Source: Buttiauxella gaviniae | Lineage (GTDB): Bacteria > Pseudomonadota > Gammaproteobacteria > Enterobacterales > Enterobacteriaceae | Assembly (NCBI RefSeq): GCF_040786275.1 | Contig: NZ_JBFMVT010000002.1 | Span: 2,914,001 to 2,978,000, forward strand | DNA: 64,000 nt | Reading direction: 5' to 3' | Shown: positions 55,508 through 64,000 of the stretch, piece by piece | Numbering within the stretch: the first letter of the stretch is position 1 | Layout of the letters: the number at the start of each line of letters is the position of its first letter | Made by a program: the position numbers and the translations under genes | The notes under the pieces: generated by a model | The model's input: the letters and a program-made list of their open reading frames with translations, nothing else | The model's database searches: none | Told to the model about the DNA's origin: nothing

Positions 55508-58500
55508 ATGCCGCAACTCTTGTGTTCACTGTATTCACGTCGCCTGTCTGCACGTTTTTTACTTATTACCTTTATTAGCCTGTTTTGCTTATTGGCCCAG
55601 CCGGTTTGGGCGCAAAAAAATGGGAGTGACCTTCCTGGTCGCGAGGAAATTCAAAACCAACTTTCTGCTCTCAATAAGCAAAAGACACTCTCATCGAACG
55701 ATAAACTGACCCAGCAAGATCTTACTGAAACGCTAGAGGTTCTGGACAAAATCGATCGGGTCAAAGATGAGGCAGACAAGCTCCATCAGCAGATCGCAGA
55801 AGCTCCAAAAGCGCTTCGCAAAGCCTCAGATGCATTAAACGAGCTTAAAAACCAACAGGTAAACTCGGCCAATGAAGAAGCCGAAATTCAAGCGCTGAGT
55901 TTGCGCCAGCTTGAAGCCCGTTTGAGTGAGCTGGTAACGAATTTACAGAACGCGCAAAGCGATTTAGCGACCTGGAATAGCCAACTTATTTCCCTGCAAA
56001 CGCAGCCGGAACGTGTTCAGAATGCGATGAATGCGGCATCGGCCCAGCTTGAAGCGATTCGTAATCGCCTGAATGGCGTGACGCCGGGGGCGGGGGAGCT
56101 ACGCCCAAGTCAGCAAACGTTATTGCTCGCCCAACAGGCCTTGCTCAACGCCCAGCTTGAGCAGCAGAGCGACAGCCTGAAAAGCAACACGACATTGCAA
56201 GATGCGCTGCAAAAGCAACGTGACTACACCAATGCGCATATCAATCAGATGGAAATTACGCTGCAACTGTTGCAAAAAGCGGTCAGTAGCAAGCGCTTAA
56301 CGCTGACGCAGCAGACCGCGCAGGATGCCATCGACTCCGAAGACACGGTTAAAATTCAGCAAAACCCGCTGGTAAAACAAGAGCTGGATATTAACCATCA
56401 GCTCAGCCAGCGCCTAATTGATGCCACTCAGCACGCCAATGAAATGGTGCCGTCGAGTATTCGTATCAAAAATACGCTGGATCGCGCCCTACAATCTGAA
56501 CGTAACCTGAAAGAGCAAATTGCCGTTCTGAAAGGCAGCTTATTGTTATCGCGCATTCTTTATCAGCAGCAACAGCAAAACTTGCCGTCTGCGGAAGATA
56601 CTGAAGACCTGACTAACCGCATCGCCGATATTCGTCTGGAACAGTTTGACGTTAACCAGCAGCGTGATGCGCTTTTCCAGCCGGATGCGCTGGTGGCAAA
56701 AATTGAAGACGGGCATACGGCGGATGTCACGCCGGAAGTTCACGATGCGTTATTACAAATTCTCGATACTCGCCGCGAATTGCTCGACCAACTCAACAAA
56801 CAGCTCGGCATGCAGCTCATGCTGGCGATCAATTTGCAGAATAATAAACAGCAACTGCAAAACGTCACTAAGTCCCTCGACCAAATCCTGACGGAGCAAA
56901 TTTTCTGGGTAACCAGTAACAAACCGATGGATTGGGAATGGCTGAAATCACTGCCTTCGTCACTGCGCGATCAATTTAAAAACGCCCACATCACTTTTAA
57001 ATGGCCGGATAATTCGTTAAGGATTATTGCCGTCCTGCTGCTGATGATTCCCGCACTGCTGCTGGCAGGCGTGATTCGCTGGCGCTTTAAAGCGATAGAT
57101 CGTTATCTGGAAAAACAGGCGAGCCGGGTAGGGCAACTGCGCAACGACAGCCAAATGCTGACGCCAAAAGCCATTGCACTGACGCTGGTGAAAGTTCTGC
57201 CAGGGGCGCTGGTCATCTACGCCATCGGGTTGGCTTTTGCCGCCATTGAAATGAATATCAGCGAATCGATGCTGGCGTTCTGTAAACAGCTCTCTCTGTT
57301 CTGGTTAGTCTTTGGCTTAACCTGGCAAGTGCTTTCGCCTGATGGCGTGGCCGTCAGCCACTTTAATATGCAACCGCAATTGTGCAGCCATTATCGCCGC
57401 CAGTTAGTGCGCGTCGGTTTTGCGTTGCTGCCGTTGCTATTCTGGTCGGTATTGGGTGAACGCTCGCCGCTCCATCTGGTGGAAGATGCGTTAGGCCAAC
57501 TGATTATCTTCTTCAACTTATTGCTCATTGCGGCACTGGTTTTCCCGATGTGTCGCGAAAACTGGCGCAATAAAAATAACCATACCATGCAGCTCTTTAC
57601 CGTGACGGTGATGGGGGTGGTGCCGGTGGTGTTAATGGTGCTAACGGCGATGGGGTATTTCTATACCACTTTGCGCCTGGCGGGCCGTTGGATTGAAACC
57701 CTTTATCTGGTGCTTATCTGGAACCTGGTTTATCAAACCATTTTACGTGGGCTGAGCGTGGCGGCGCGTCGAATGGCTTATCGCCGCGCCCTGTTGCGCC
57801 GTGAAAATCTGGTGAAAGAGGGGGCTGAAGGTGGCGAGCCGGTAGAAGAGCCGCCGCTTGCCTTGGATCAAATCAACCAGCAGACCATGCGCCTGGCCAT
57901 CATTGCGTTGTTCGCGCTGTTTGCCATCGTGTTTTACACCATTTGGTCAGACTTGTTCGGGGTCTTCGGTTACCTCGATAGCATCCAGCTCTGGAGCTAT
58001 AACGTCACGGAAGCGGGGGCTGCGGTGGTGAAAAATGTCACCATGGGCAGCTTGCTGTTTGCGGTGATCGCCTTTGCTATCGCCTGGGTGCTGATTCGCA
58101 ACTTACCGGGTTTGCTGGAAGTGCTGGTGCTCTCGCGTCTGCAAATGCGTCAGGGGGCCTCCTACGCCATCACCACCATTCTGAACTACGTGATTATTGC
58201 CGTCGGCGCGATGACTATTTTTGGCTCGCTCGGCGTGTCATGGGATAAGTTGCAGTGGCTTGCCGCGGCGCTGTCGGTGGGTCTGGGCTTCGGTTTGCAG
58301 GAGATATTCGGTAACTTTGTTTCAGGCCTGATCATCCTGTTTGAACGCCCGGTGCGTATCGGCGATACGGTAACAATCGGTACCTTCTCCGGGAGCGTAA
58401 GCAAAATTCGTATCCGCGCCACAACGATCACTGACTTTGACCGTAAAGAAGTCATCATTCCGAACAAAGCGTTTGTTACCGAACGGTTGATCAACTGGTC

Positions 58501-58885
58501 GCTGACCGACACCATTACCCGCGTTGTGATTCGTCTTGGCGTGGCGTATGGTTCGGATCTGGATAAAGTGCGTGAGATTCTACTCAAAGCCGCTCACGAC
58601 CATCCGAAAGTGATGCACGATCCTGAGCCGACCGTGTTCTTCACCACGTTTGGGGCCAGTACGCTGGATCATGAACTGCGTCTGTACGTGCGTGAACTGC
58701 GTGACCGCAGTTACACCGTTGATGAGCTGAACCGTAGCATCGATAAACTGTGTCGTGAAAATGACATTAATATCGCGTTCAACCAGCTTGAAGTGCATCT
58801 GCGCAATGAAAAGGGCGATGAACTGACGGAAGTGAAACGCGATAATAACGGTAAATCGAACGGCGGTGACATCGTTCCGGCGTAA
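55508..58885 (+). CDS. mscK: Potassium-gated mechanosensitive channel MscK (KefA)
   Basis: MscK opens on membrane tension in the presence of external potassium. The 1125-residue protein has a signal peptide ending QPVWAQK, a long periplasmic coiled-coil domain (residues about 35-470), several membrane helices, and the MscS-like pore (ALSVGLGFGLQEIFGNFVSG) followed by the cytoplasmic beta and alpha-beta domains. It follows acrR in the same direction, as in E. coli, and ends six bases from the convergent rsmS. Confidence 0.96.
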   Translation: MPQLLCSLYSRRLSARFLLITFISLFCLLAQPVWAQKNGSDLPGREEIQNQLSALNKQKTLSSNDKLTQQDLTETLEVLDKIDRVKDEADKLHQQIAEAPKALRKASDALNELKNQQVNSANEEAEIQALSLRQLEARLSELVTNLQNAQSDLATWNSQLISLQTQPERVQNAMNAASAQLEAIRNRLNGVTPGAGELRPSQQTLLLAQQALLNAQLEQQSDSLKSNTTLQDALQKQRDYTNAHINQMEITLQLLQKAVSSKRLTLTQQTAQDAIDSEDTVKIQQNPLVKQELDINHQLSQRLIDATQHANEMVPSSIRIKNTLDRALQSERNLKEQIAVLKGSLLLSRILYQQQQQNLPSAEDTEDLTNRIADIRLEQFDVNQQRDALFQPDALVAKIEDGHTADVTPEVHDALLQILDTRRELLDQLNKQLGMQLMLAINLQNNKQQLQNVTKSLDQILTEQIFWVTSNKPMDWEWLKSLPSSLRDQFKNAHITFKWPDNSLRIIAVLLLMIPALLLAGVIRWRFKAIDRYLEKQASRVGQLRNDSQMLTPKAIALTLVKVLPGALVIYAIGLAFAAIEMNISESMLAFCKQLSLFWLVFGLTWQVLSPDGVAVSHFNMQPQLCSHYRRQLVRVGFALLPLLFWSVLGERSPLHLVEDALGQLIIFFNLLLIAALVFPMCRENWRNKNNHTMQLFTVTVMGVVPVVLMVLTAMGYFYTTLRLAGRWIETLYLVLIWNLVYQTILRGLSVAARRMAYRRALLRRENLVKEGAEGGEPVEEPPLALDQINQQTMRLAIIALFALFAIVFYTIWSDLFGVFGYLDSIQLWSYNVTEAGAAVVKNVTMGSLLFAVIAFAIAWVLIRNLPGLLEVLVLSRLQMRQGASYAITTILNYVIIAVGAMTIFGSLGVSWDKLQWLAAALSVGLGFGLQEIFGNFVSGLIILFERPVRIGDTVTIGTFSGSVSKIRIRATTITDFDRKEVIIPNKAFVTERLINWSLTDTITRVVIRLGVAYGSDLDKVREILLKAAHDHPKVMHDPEPTVFFTTFGASTLDHELRLYVRELRDRSYTVDELNRSIDKLCRENDINIAFNQLEVHLRNEKGDELTEVKRDNNGKSNGGDIVPA

Positions 58886-58891
58886 TAAAAA

Positions 58892-59047
58892 TTAGCGGGA
58901 AGCGTTCTCTTCCCGCTTCCGTAAAAAATCCTGACGGACAATTTCAAGCGCGGCAAGCGCCGTTTCCGTCGGGATTTCATGTTGTTCCAGCAGCATTATC
59001 AAATCGACAGCCAGTTTCACTTCATCGGGTGCATTTTCCAGCGACAT
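58892..59047 (-). CDS. rsmS: Small protein RsmS (YbaM)
   Basis: This 51-residue protein, [20 protein letters not shown] followed by [17 protein letters not shown], matches YbaM of E. coli (53 residues), called RsmS in Pectobacterium and linked there to the Rsm system. Its detailed role is not established. It was found by translating the minus strand between mscK and priC, and lies upstream of neither in an obvious operon except downstream of priC on the same strand. Confidence 0.9.
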   Translation of the reverse strand: MSLENAPDEVKLAVDLIMLLEQHEIPTETALAALEIVRQDFLRKREENASR

Positions 59048-59079
59048 AGCGTTAATCTCGTTGATCTATATTTTGATGA

Positions 59080-59157
59080 AAATACCCAAAATAATTCGAG
59101 TTGTGGGGGTGTTGACTGCACTCACAAACCCCACAACTTGAAGTAGACGGGTATTAG
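59080..59157. repeat. Internally deleted ERIC-like element
   Basis: The outer ends AATACCC and GGGTATT, then AATTCGAGTTGTGGGG and CCCCACAACTTGAAGT, match the two edges of an ERIC element. The centre is reduced to GTGTTGACTGCACTCACAAA. It is about 78 bases, against about 125 for the two full copies. Its right end includes the stop codon of priC. Confidence 0.75.
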
Positions 59158-59690
59158 CTTAGCCCACGTTCCCGGCGCTCAATGGCGCGTTCAATCCTCG
59201 CCAAAGCCTGGCGGCAGCGTTGCAGACGGCCCTCAAGGGCGGCAATTTCCTTCTGAATTTTTTGCTGCCCGACCAGCGTGGTTTGAATTGCAAGCTGGCT
59301 GTCACGGTCGGCGATCATGCTTTGAAGGCGGCGCTCATAATCCTGGTGAGTGGAGAGTTTTTCATACAAATTTTCGACCACCGGCGGTTGTGGGTCGTTT
59401 TTGCGCATTTGCCAGGTCGCCAGTTCACGCTGTAACGCCGCAATCTGGGCTACCAGTTTTTCGGCAAGATAAGCAACTTGCTCCGTTTTGCCGACTTTCA
59501 CGCTAAGCTGTAACTGTGCAAGATTTGCCTGAACTTCGGTCAGATAATCTTTGAGTTGCGTGCTGTGAGTCGAAAAGAGCTTACGATCAAAACGTGCTTG
59601 CGAGGCGCGTTGCAACGATATTGGCGCAATAGCCTCCGCGAGTTCCGCGACGCGAACATCCAGGGCTTGTAACAGCGAAGCGGTTTTCAC
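59154..59690 (-). CDS. priC: Primosomal replication protein N'' (PriC)
   Basis: PriC helps reload DnaB helicase at stalled forks. The 178-residue product (E. coli 175) starts at a GTG with MKTASLLQALDVRVAELAE and is almost entirely helical, with Arg-rich C-terminal segments (LQRCRQALARIERAIERRER). The final codons lie within an ERIC-like end. It is divergent from ybaN. Confidence 0.93.
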   Translation of the reverse strand: MKTASLLQALDVRVAELAEAIAPISLQRASQARFDRKLFSTHSTQLKDYLTEVQANLAQLQLSVKVGKTEQVAYLAEKLVAQIAALQRELATWQMRKNDPQPPVVENLYEKLSTHQDYERRLQSMIADRDSQLAIQTTLVGQQKIQKEIAALEGRLQRCRQALARIERAIERRERGLS

Positions 59691-59747
59691 AAAATGACTC
59701 TCCAGTGCTGCACGTGTTTAAGTGCCAGATTATTGACGGAATAAGGA

Positions 59748-60125
59748 ATGAAACGGACTATTTTAATCATCATTGGTTGGCTGGCGGTAGTCCTTGCCAC
59801 GCTGGGTGTCGTTTTGCCTTTACTTCCCACTACGCCTTTTTTGCTGCTGGCTGCCTGGTGCTTCGCCCGTTCTTCGCCGCGCTTTCACCACTGGCTTCTG
59901 TACCGCTCATGGTTTGGCAGTTATATCCGGCACTGGCAGGATCATCGCGCGCTGCCACCGGGAGCAAAACCCAGAGCGTTGATTTTTATTGTCATTACCT
60001 TTGCGGTATCGCTCTACATGGTCAACATCCTTTGGGTCAGACTACTATTATTGCTGATGATGTGCGCGTTGCTGTTCTTCATGTGGCGCATGCCGGTCGT
60101 TGACGAAAAGCAACAAAAGCCCTAA
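59748..60125 (+). CDS. ybaN: DUF454 inner-membrane protein YbaN
   Basis: The 125-residue protein has three or four membrane segments and the family signature GVVLPLLPTTPFLLLAAWCF followed by ARSSPRFHHWL. Its function is unknown. It is upstream of apt, as in E. coli. Confidence 0.92.
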   Translation: MKRTILIIIGWLAVVLATLGVVLPLLPTTPFLLLAAWCFARSSPRFHHWLLYRSWFGSYIRHWQDHRALPPGAKPRALIFIVITFAVSLYMVNILWVRLLLLLMMCALLFFMWRMPVVDEKQQKP

Positions 60126-60274
60126 ACCGCATTTGCGGTGGTTGCAATTGTTGATGCCAGCCAGTAAATTCGACCGTTTTCGAGCACGGCATGACTGATT
60201 AATGAATCATCAGTAACTTGGTTATTAACCTGTCACGTGCTTTGTTAGAATCTTGTTTTTAGCAGGCATTAATT

Positions 60275-60826
60275 ATGACCGCGACTGCGCAGCAGCTTGA
60301 ATATCTGAAAAACAGCATCAAAAGCATTCCAGACTATCCAAAACCTGGGATCTTATTCCGTGACGTTACCAGCTTGCTTGAAGATCCGAAAGCCTACGCC
60401 ACCAGCATCGAATTATTAGTTTCACGCTTTAAAGACGCCGGTATCACGAAAGTGGTTGGCACCGAAGCGCGTGGTTTCTTATTTGGCGCACCGGTTGCGC
60501 TGGAATTAGGCGTCGGATTTGTGCCGGTGCGTAAGCCAGGCAAACTGCCGCGCGAAACTATCGCTGAAAACTACGAGCTGGAATACGGCACCGATCAACT
60601 GGAAATCCACGTTGATGCTATCCAGCCTGGTGACAAAGTTTTGGTAGTGGACGATCTGCTGGCAACCGGCGGCACTATTGAAGCAACGGTAAAACTGATC
60701 CGCCGCCTCGGTGGGGAAGTGAGCGATGCCGCGTTTATCATCAATCTGTTTGATATTGGTGGTGAGCAGCGTCTGGAAAAGATGGGCGTGAAAAGCTACA
60801 GCCTCGTGCTTTTCCCTGGCCACTGA
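60275..60826 (+). CDS. apt: Adenine phosphoribosyltransferase
   Basis: Apt salvages adenine to AMP using PRPP. The 183-residue product (same as E. coli) has the type I phosphoribosyltransferase PRPP motif [13 protein letters not shown] and the adenine-site segment [14 protein letters not shown]. It ends before a REP-like cluster that separates it from dnaX. Confidence 0.97.
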   Translation: MTATAQQLEYLKNSIKSIPDYPKPGILFRDVTSLLEDPKAYATSIELLVSRFKDAGITKVVGTEARGFLFGAPVALELGVGFVPVRKPGKLPRETIAENYELEYGTDQLEIHVDAIQPGDKVLVVDDLLATGGTIEATVKLIRRLGGEVSDAAFIINLFDIGGEQRLEKMGVKSYSLVLFPGH

Positions 60827-60840
60827 GTTTTAGGCCAAAT

Positions 60841-60960
60841 CTGGTGGATGGCGCTTTCGCTTATCCACCCTACAACGGCTAAAAACGGGTGAATAATGCA
60901 TTCGCTTTTTCACCTTACAAAGGCCTTTTGTAGGTCGGGTAAGCGCAGCGCCACCCGACA
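60841..60960. repeat. REP-like palindromes between apt and dnaX
   Basis: Two units are seen: GTGGATGGCGCTTTCGCTTA continuing into TCCACCC at 60843-60870, and GTAGGTCGGGTAAGCGCAGC continuing into GCCACCCGACA at 60930-60960. They are in opposite orientation. A further inverted repeat (AAGCCTCGCCC / GGGCGGGGCTT) at 60995-61019 could be a terminator. Confidence 0.75.
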
Positions 60961-61068
60961 TTGTCTGGGCTACACCCCTGACCCCGCATCACAGAAGCCT
61001 CGCCCATAGGGCGGGGCTTATGTTACATTATCCCTCAATTCACACCCGCGATGTAGAGCCTATCTCGA

Positions 61069-62985
61069 ATGAGCTACCAGGTCTTAGCCCGCAAATGGCG
61101 GCCACAAACTTTTGCTGATGTCGTCGGCCAGCAACACGTGCTGACTGCGCTGGCTAATGGCTTATCCATGGGCCGAATCCACCACGCCTATCTCTTTTCC
61201 GGGACGCGCGGCGTGGGTAAAACATCCATCGCTCGCCTGCTGGCGAAAGGGTTAAATTGCGAAACGGGCATTACCGCCACCCCTTGCGGCGTGTGCGATA
61301 ACTGCCGTGAAATCGAACAGGGTCGCTTTGTCGATCTGATTGAAATTGATGCCGCCTCGCGTACCAAAGTTGAAGATACCCGTGATTTGCTGGACAACGT
61401 TCAGTACGCCCCGGCGCGTGGTCGCTTTAAAGTCTATCTGATCGATGAAGTCCATATGCTCTCCCGCCATAGCTTCAACGCCCTGTTGAAGACGCTGGAA
61501 GAGCCGCCATCGCACGTTAAATTCTTGCTGGCGACCACCGACCCACAAAAACTGCCGGTCACCATTCTTTCTCGCTGCCTGCAATTCCACCTGAAAGCGC
61601 TGGATGTCGAACAGATCCGCCATCAGTTGGAACACATTCTTGGCGAAGAGAAGATCCCAAGCGAAACCCGCGCGCTGCAACTGCTGGCCCGTGCCGCAGA
61701 CGGTAGCCTGCGTGATGCGCTAAGTCTCACCGATCAGGCGATTGCCAGCGGCGACGGGCAGGTGACTACCGCCGCTGTCAGCACCATGCTCGGTACCCTC
61801 GACGACGATCAGGCGCTTTCGCTGATTGAAGCAATGGTGCAGGCCGACGGCGAACGCGTGATGAGCTTACTTAATGAAGCCGCCGGGCGTGGCGTTGAGT
61901 GGGAAGCGTTGCTGGTGGAAATGCTGAGTCTGCTGCACCGCGTCGCGATGGTGCAACTTTCGCCTGCTGCATTGGGCAGCGAAATGGCCGCCATTGAACA
62001 GCGTATGCGTGAACTGGCGCGAGTCGTGCCGCCCGCTGAAGTACAGCTCTATTACCAGACGCTGCTGATTGGCCGCAAAGAACTCTCCTGGGCGCCGGAT
62101 CGCCGGATGGGCATAGAAATGACGCTCTTACGGGCGCTGGCGTTCCATCCGCGCAAACCGTTACCAGAACCTGAGCAGCCGCGCAGTGCGCCGAGCATTC
62201 CGGTGGTTAATCCTGTTCCTGTTCGTCAACCTGTGGCCCCGCCGCAACGGCAAGCTGAAACACCGCTACCAGACACCACAAGCCAGGTGCTGCAAGCGCG
62301 AACCCAGCTCATGCGCCAGCAGGGAGCCAATAAAGCAAAAAAGAATGAGCCGGCAGCGCCAGATCTAGCGCGGCCGGCAAAGAGTACCGCTCTGGAACGT
62401 TTAGCTTCGGTGACCGAACGGGTGCAGTCCCGCCCGGGTGCTGTTGCCGAAGAAAAACCGGCGGCGAAGCCAGAAGCGTATCGCTGGAAATCGCAAAACG
62501 TTTCTGACGCTATCGAAGAACCTGTCGCAACGCCAAAAGCCTTAAAGCGCGCGCTGGAGCATGAAAAAACGCCTGAGCTGGCGCAGAAACTGGCGCTGGA
62601 GGCCATTGAACGCGACGGCTGGGCGGCTGAAATTAGCCAGCTTGTGTTACCAAAACTTGTGCAGCAACTGGCACTTAATGCATGGAAAGAGCAGGACGGC
62701 AGCCGGGTTTGTCTGCATTTACGCCCTGCACTGCGGCATTTGAATTCGCCATCGGCGCAGAAAACGCTGGCTGATGCGATGAGTTCTTTTAGCGGTGAAA
62801 CAGTTGAGCTGACTATTATTGAAGATGATAATCTCGCACAACGCACCCCGCTTGAGTGGCGTCAGGCTATCTATGAAGAGAAGCTTGCCTGCGCGCGGGA
62901 ATCCATGAGTACTGACAATAACATCCAAACGCTGCGCCGTTTCTTTGACGCCGAACTGGATGAAGACAGTATTCGACCTATTTGA
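61069..62985 (+). CDS. dnaX: DNA polymerase III subunits tau and gamma
   Basis: DnaX is the clamp-loader ATPase. Full reading gives tau (638 residues), and a programmed -1 frameshift gives gamma (426 residues). Walker A is GTRGVGKTSIARLL, four zinc cysteines lie in LNCETGITATPCGVCDNC, Walker B is VYLIDEVHML and the sensor SRC is in ILSRCLQF. Domain IV/V of tau, which binds DnaB and the alpha subunit, follows the frameshift site after a Pro/Gln-rich linker. It is upstream of ybaB. Confidence 0.97.
   Translation: MSYQVLARKWRPQTFADVVGQQHVLTALANGLSMGRIHHAYLFSGTRGVGKTSIARLLAKGLNCETGITATPCGVCDNCREIEQGRFVDLIEIDAASRTKVEDTRDLLDNVQYAPARGRFKVYLIDEVHMLSRHSFNALLKTLEEPPSHVKFLLATTDPQKLPVTILSRCLQFHLKALDVEQIRHQLEHILGEEKIPSETRALQLLARAADGSLRDALSLTDQAIASGDGQVTTAAVSTMLGTLDDDQALSLIEAMVQADGERVMSLLNEAAGRGVEWEALLVEMLSLLHRVAMVQLSPAALGSEMAAIEQRMRELARVVPPAEVQLYYQTLLIGRKELSWAPDRRMGIEMTLLRALAFHPRKPLPEPEQPRSAPSIPVVNPVPVRQPVAPPQRQAETPLPDTTSQVLQARTQLMRQQGANKAKKNEPAAPDLARPAKSTALERLASVTERVQSRPGAVAEEKPAAKPEAYRWKSQNVSDAIEEPVATPKALKRALEHEKTPELAQKLALEAIERDGWAAEISQLVLPKLVQQLALNAWKEQDGSRVCLHLRPALRHLNSPSAQKTLADAMSSFSGETVELTIIEDDNLAQRTPLEWRQAIYEEKLACARESMSTDNNIQTLRRFFDAELDEDSIRPI
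62337..62378 (+). promoter_or_regulatory. Programmed -1 ribosomal frameshift site of dnaX
   Basis: The slippery heptamer A AAA AAG (62337-62343) is in the tau frame at codons 423-425. A Shine-Dalgarno-like AGGGAG lies about 11 bases upstream at 62321-62326. A hairpin follows: GCCGGC pairs with GCCGGC and GCGC with GCGC, 62349-62378. In the -1 frame the next codons are GAA then TGA (62346-62348), ending gamma at residue 426. All three stimulating parts known from E. coli are present. Confidence 0.92.
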
Positions 62986-63072
62986 CAGACCGGCATATCC
63001 GGTTTGTTGTAAACCCTGATAGCCGTTAATCGTTATGTACGATTAGTCGGCCCGAGCAAAAGAGAGAAGACT

Positions 63073-63402
63073 ATGTTTGGAAAAGGCGGTCTGGGCAACA
63101 TAATGAAGCAAGCCCAGCAGATGCAGGAAAAAATGGCCCAGGTTCAGGAAGAAATCGCCCAAATGGAAGTCACTGGCGAATCTGGCGCGGGTCTGGTTAA
63201 AGTGACCATCAATGGGGCTCACAACTGCCGTCGCGTGGAAATCGATCCAAGCCTGATGGAAGACGACAAAGAGATGGTTGAAGACCTGGTTGCAGCGGCC
63301 TTCAACGATGCGGCTCGTCGTATCGGCGAAGCGCAGAAAGAGAAAATGGCTGGCGTTTCCAGCGGGATGCAGTTGCCGCCAGGCTTTAAAATGCCATTCT
63401 AA
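63073..63402 (+). CDS. ybaB: Nucleoid-associated protein YbaB (EbfC family)
   Basis: YbaB is a small dimeric DNA-binding protein. The 109-residue product has the Gln/Met-rich N-terminal helix [20 protein letters not shown] and the conserved C-terminal [12 protein letters not shown]. It follows dnaX after 87 bases. In E. coli recR comes immediately next on the same strand, but here it is absent at this place. Confidence 0.96.
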   Translation: MFGKGGLGNIMKQAQQMQEKMAQVQEEIAQMEVTGESGAGLVKVTINGAHNCRRVEIDPSLMEDDKEMVEDLVAAAFNDAARRIGEAQKEKMAGVSSGMQLPPGFKMPF

Positions 63403-63529
63403 TTATCCCGTCATACTTCGCGCTGCCAGGGTGTTGGCTGCACTCACAAACCCCAGTCACTTACTTTAGTAAGCTCCTGGGGATTTGCTCTCTTGCCGCC
63501 TACTTGCAGCACGAATTATTTAGGGATAC
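63403..63529. repeat. ERIC element after ybaB
   Basis: This full-length ERIC copy contains the diagnostic core CCCCAGTCACTTACTTTAGT followed by AAGCTCCTGGGGATT, with the edges CGTCATACTTCGCGCTGC and GCAGCACGAATTATTTAGGG. It begins directly at the ybaB stop codon. Confidence 0.92.
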
Positions 63530-63567
63530 AGAAGTCATGTTATTTCTTTCTCCCGTGGAGTTTAGTT

Positions 63568-63596
63568 CGTCGGGTAAGCGTAAGCGCCACCCGACA
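63568..63596. repeat. REP-like palindrome
   Basis: CGTCGGGTAAGCGTAAGCGC followed by CACCCGACA is another copy of the REP-like unit found at 43688 and 60930. It lies next to the 3' end of the LysR gene. Confidence 0.75.
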
Positions 63597-63611
63597 TTTC
63601 TCTTTAACAAT

Positions 63612-64000
63612 TTACTCCTCCTCAAACGTCCCGTAACACTCCGCAAGAAAATCAATTAATGCCCTGACCGCCGGAAGCTGGCCGCGCCGCGACGGAAACA
63701 CCAGATGAATCACCTCCCGTCTCGCTCGCCATTCTGGTAACAAATTTACCAGGCTGCCGTCCGCAATCTGTTTATTCACCATCAACATCGGTAACTGAAC
63801 CATCCCCACGCCTGCCAACGCCGCTGCCCGTAGCGCGGCCATATCCGTGGTCACGAAACGTGGCTTGTGGTGCAGCGTCACTTCCTGATTATCCGGCCCG
63901 AACAGGCACCAACGATAAACCTGCTGAGGCTTGGATAGCGCCAGGCTCGGCCAATGCTGAAGATCAGCGGGAGATTCAGGCCGTGAAAAACGAGTCACCA
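63612..64000 (-). CDS. LysR-family transcriptional regulator, C-terminal part
   Basis: The frame runs off the window, so only the last 129 or so residues are visible. They look like the second half of a LysR substrate-binding domain: a YRWCLFGPDNQEV strand, then FVTTDMAALRAAALAGVGMV with QLPMLMV, and HLVFPSRRGQLPAVRALIDF near the end. The helix-turn-helix is outside the window. The regulated gene is not visible. Confidence 0.8.
   Translation of the reverse strand, partial: VTRFSRPESPADLQHWPSLALSKPQQVYRWCLFGPDNQEVTLHHKPRFVTTDMAALRAAALAGVGMVQLPMLMVNKQIADGSLVNLLPEWRARREVIHLVFPSRRGQLPAVRALIDFLAECYGTFEEE

Overview
The window is a continuous stretch of an enterobacterial (Enterobacteriaceae) chromosome. 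The gene order cyoDCBA-ampG-yajG-bolA-tig-clpP-clpX-lon-hupB-ppiD-ybaV-fadM-queC-ybaE-cof-cdsH/decR-mdlAB-glnK-amtB-tesB-ybaY-atl-ffs, and later ylaC-maa-hha-tomB-acrBA-acrR-mscK-rsmS-priC-ybaN-apt-dnaX-ybaB, is the same backbone found near minute 10-11 of Escherichia coli. Several differences from the E. coli K-12 layout (cdsH beside decR, norRVW here, a sugar-acid/PTS locus, no recR after ybaB) point to another genus of the family. The genus cannot be fixed from sequence alone.

Region 1 (1-30.5 kb) is almost pure backbone. It holds the cytochrome bo3 oxidase operon, the muropeptide permease AmpG, and the protein quality-control block (trigger factor, ClpP, ClpX, Lon, PpiD). The heat-shock-type promoters of clpP and lon are still readable. 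Next come queuosine, thioesterase and phosphatase genes, a divergent cysteine desulfhydrase/DecR pair, and the MdlAB ABC exporter. The nitrogen-controlled glnK-amtB pair follows, with a clear sigma54 promoter and an NtrC site, and the block ends in tesB, ybaY, atl and 4.5S RNA.

Region 2 (30.5-47.6 kb) is the variable part. It holds a divergent MocR regulator/YczE-type membrane protein pair, a tandem-GNAT acetyltransferase and ybaA. A complete nitric-oxide detoxification unit (norR, norV, norW) has its sigma54 promoter and three NorR sites. After the EAL phosphodiesterase pdeB comes a three-gene locus of GntR regulator, ManD/RspA-like acid-sugar dehydratase and PTS EIIBC. It is followed by an operon of a 2-oxoglutarate/Fe(II) oxygenase and a MetQNI-type ABC importer. 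A Zur-box-preceded, zinc-independent L36 gene (rpmJ2) stands alone.

Region 3 (47.6-64 kb) returns to backbone: ylaC, maa, hha-tomB, the AcrAB multidrug pump with its AcrR repressor and palindromic operator, mscK, rsmS, priC, ybaN, apt, dnaX with its programmed frameshift site, and ybaB. There the conserved order breaks: an ERIC element, a REP-like palindrome and a LysR-type regulator running off the window stand where recR is expected.

Intergenic spaces carry two full-length ERIC elements, one internally deleted ERIC-like element and several REP/BIME-like palindromes. No insertion sequence, prophage, tRNA or CRISPR array was seen.
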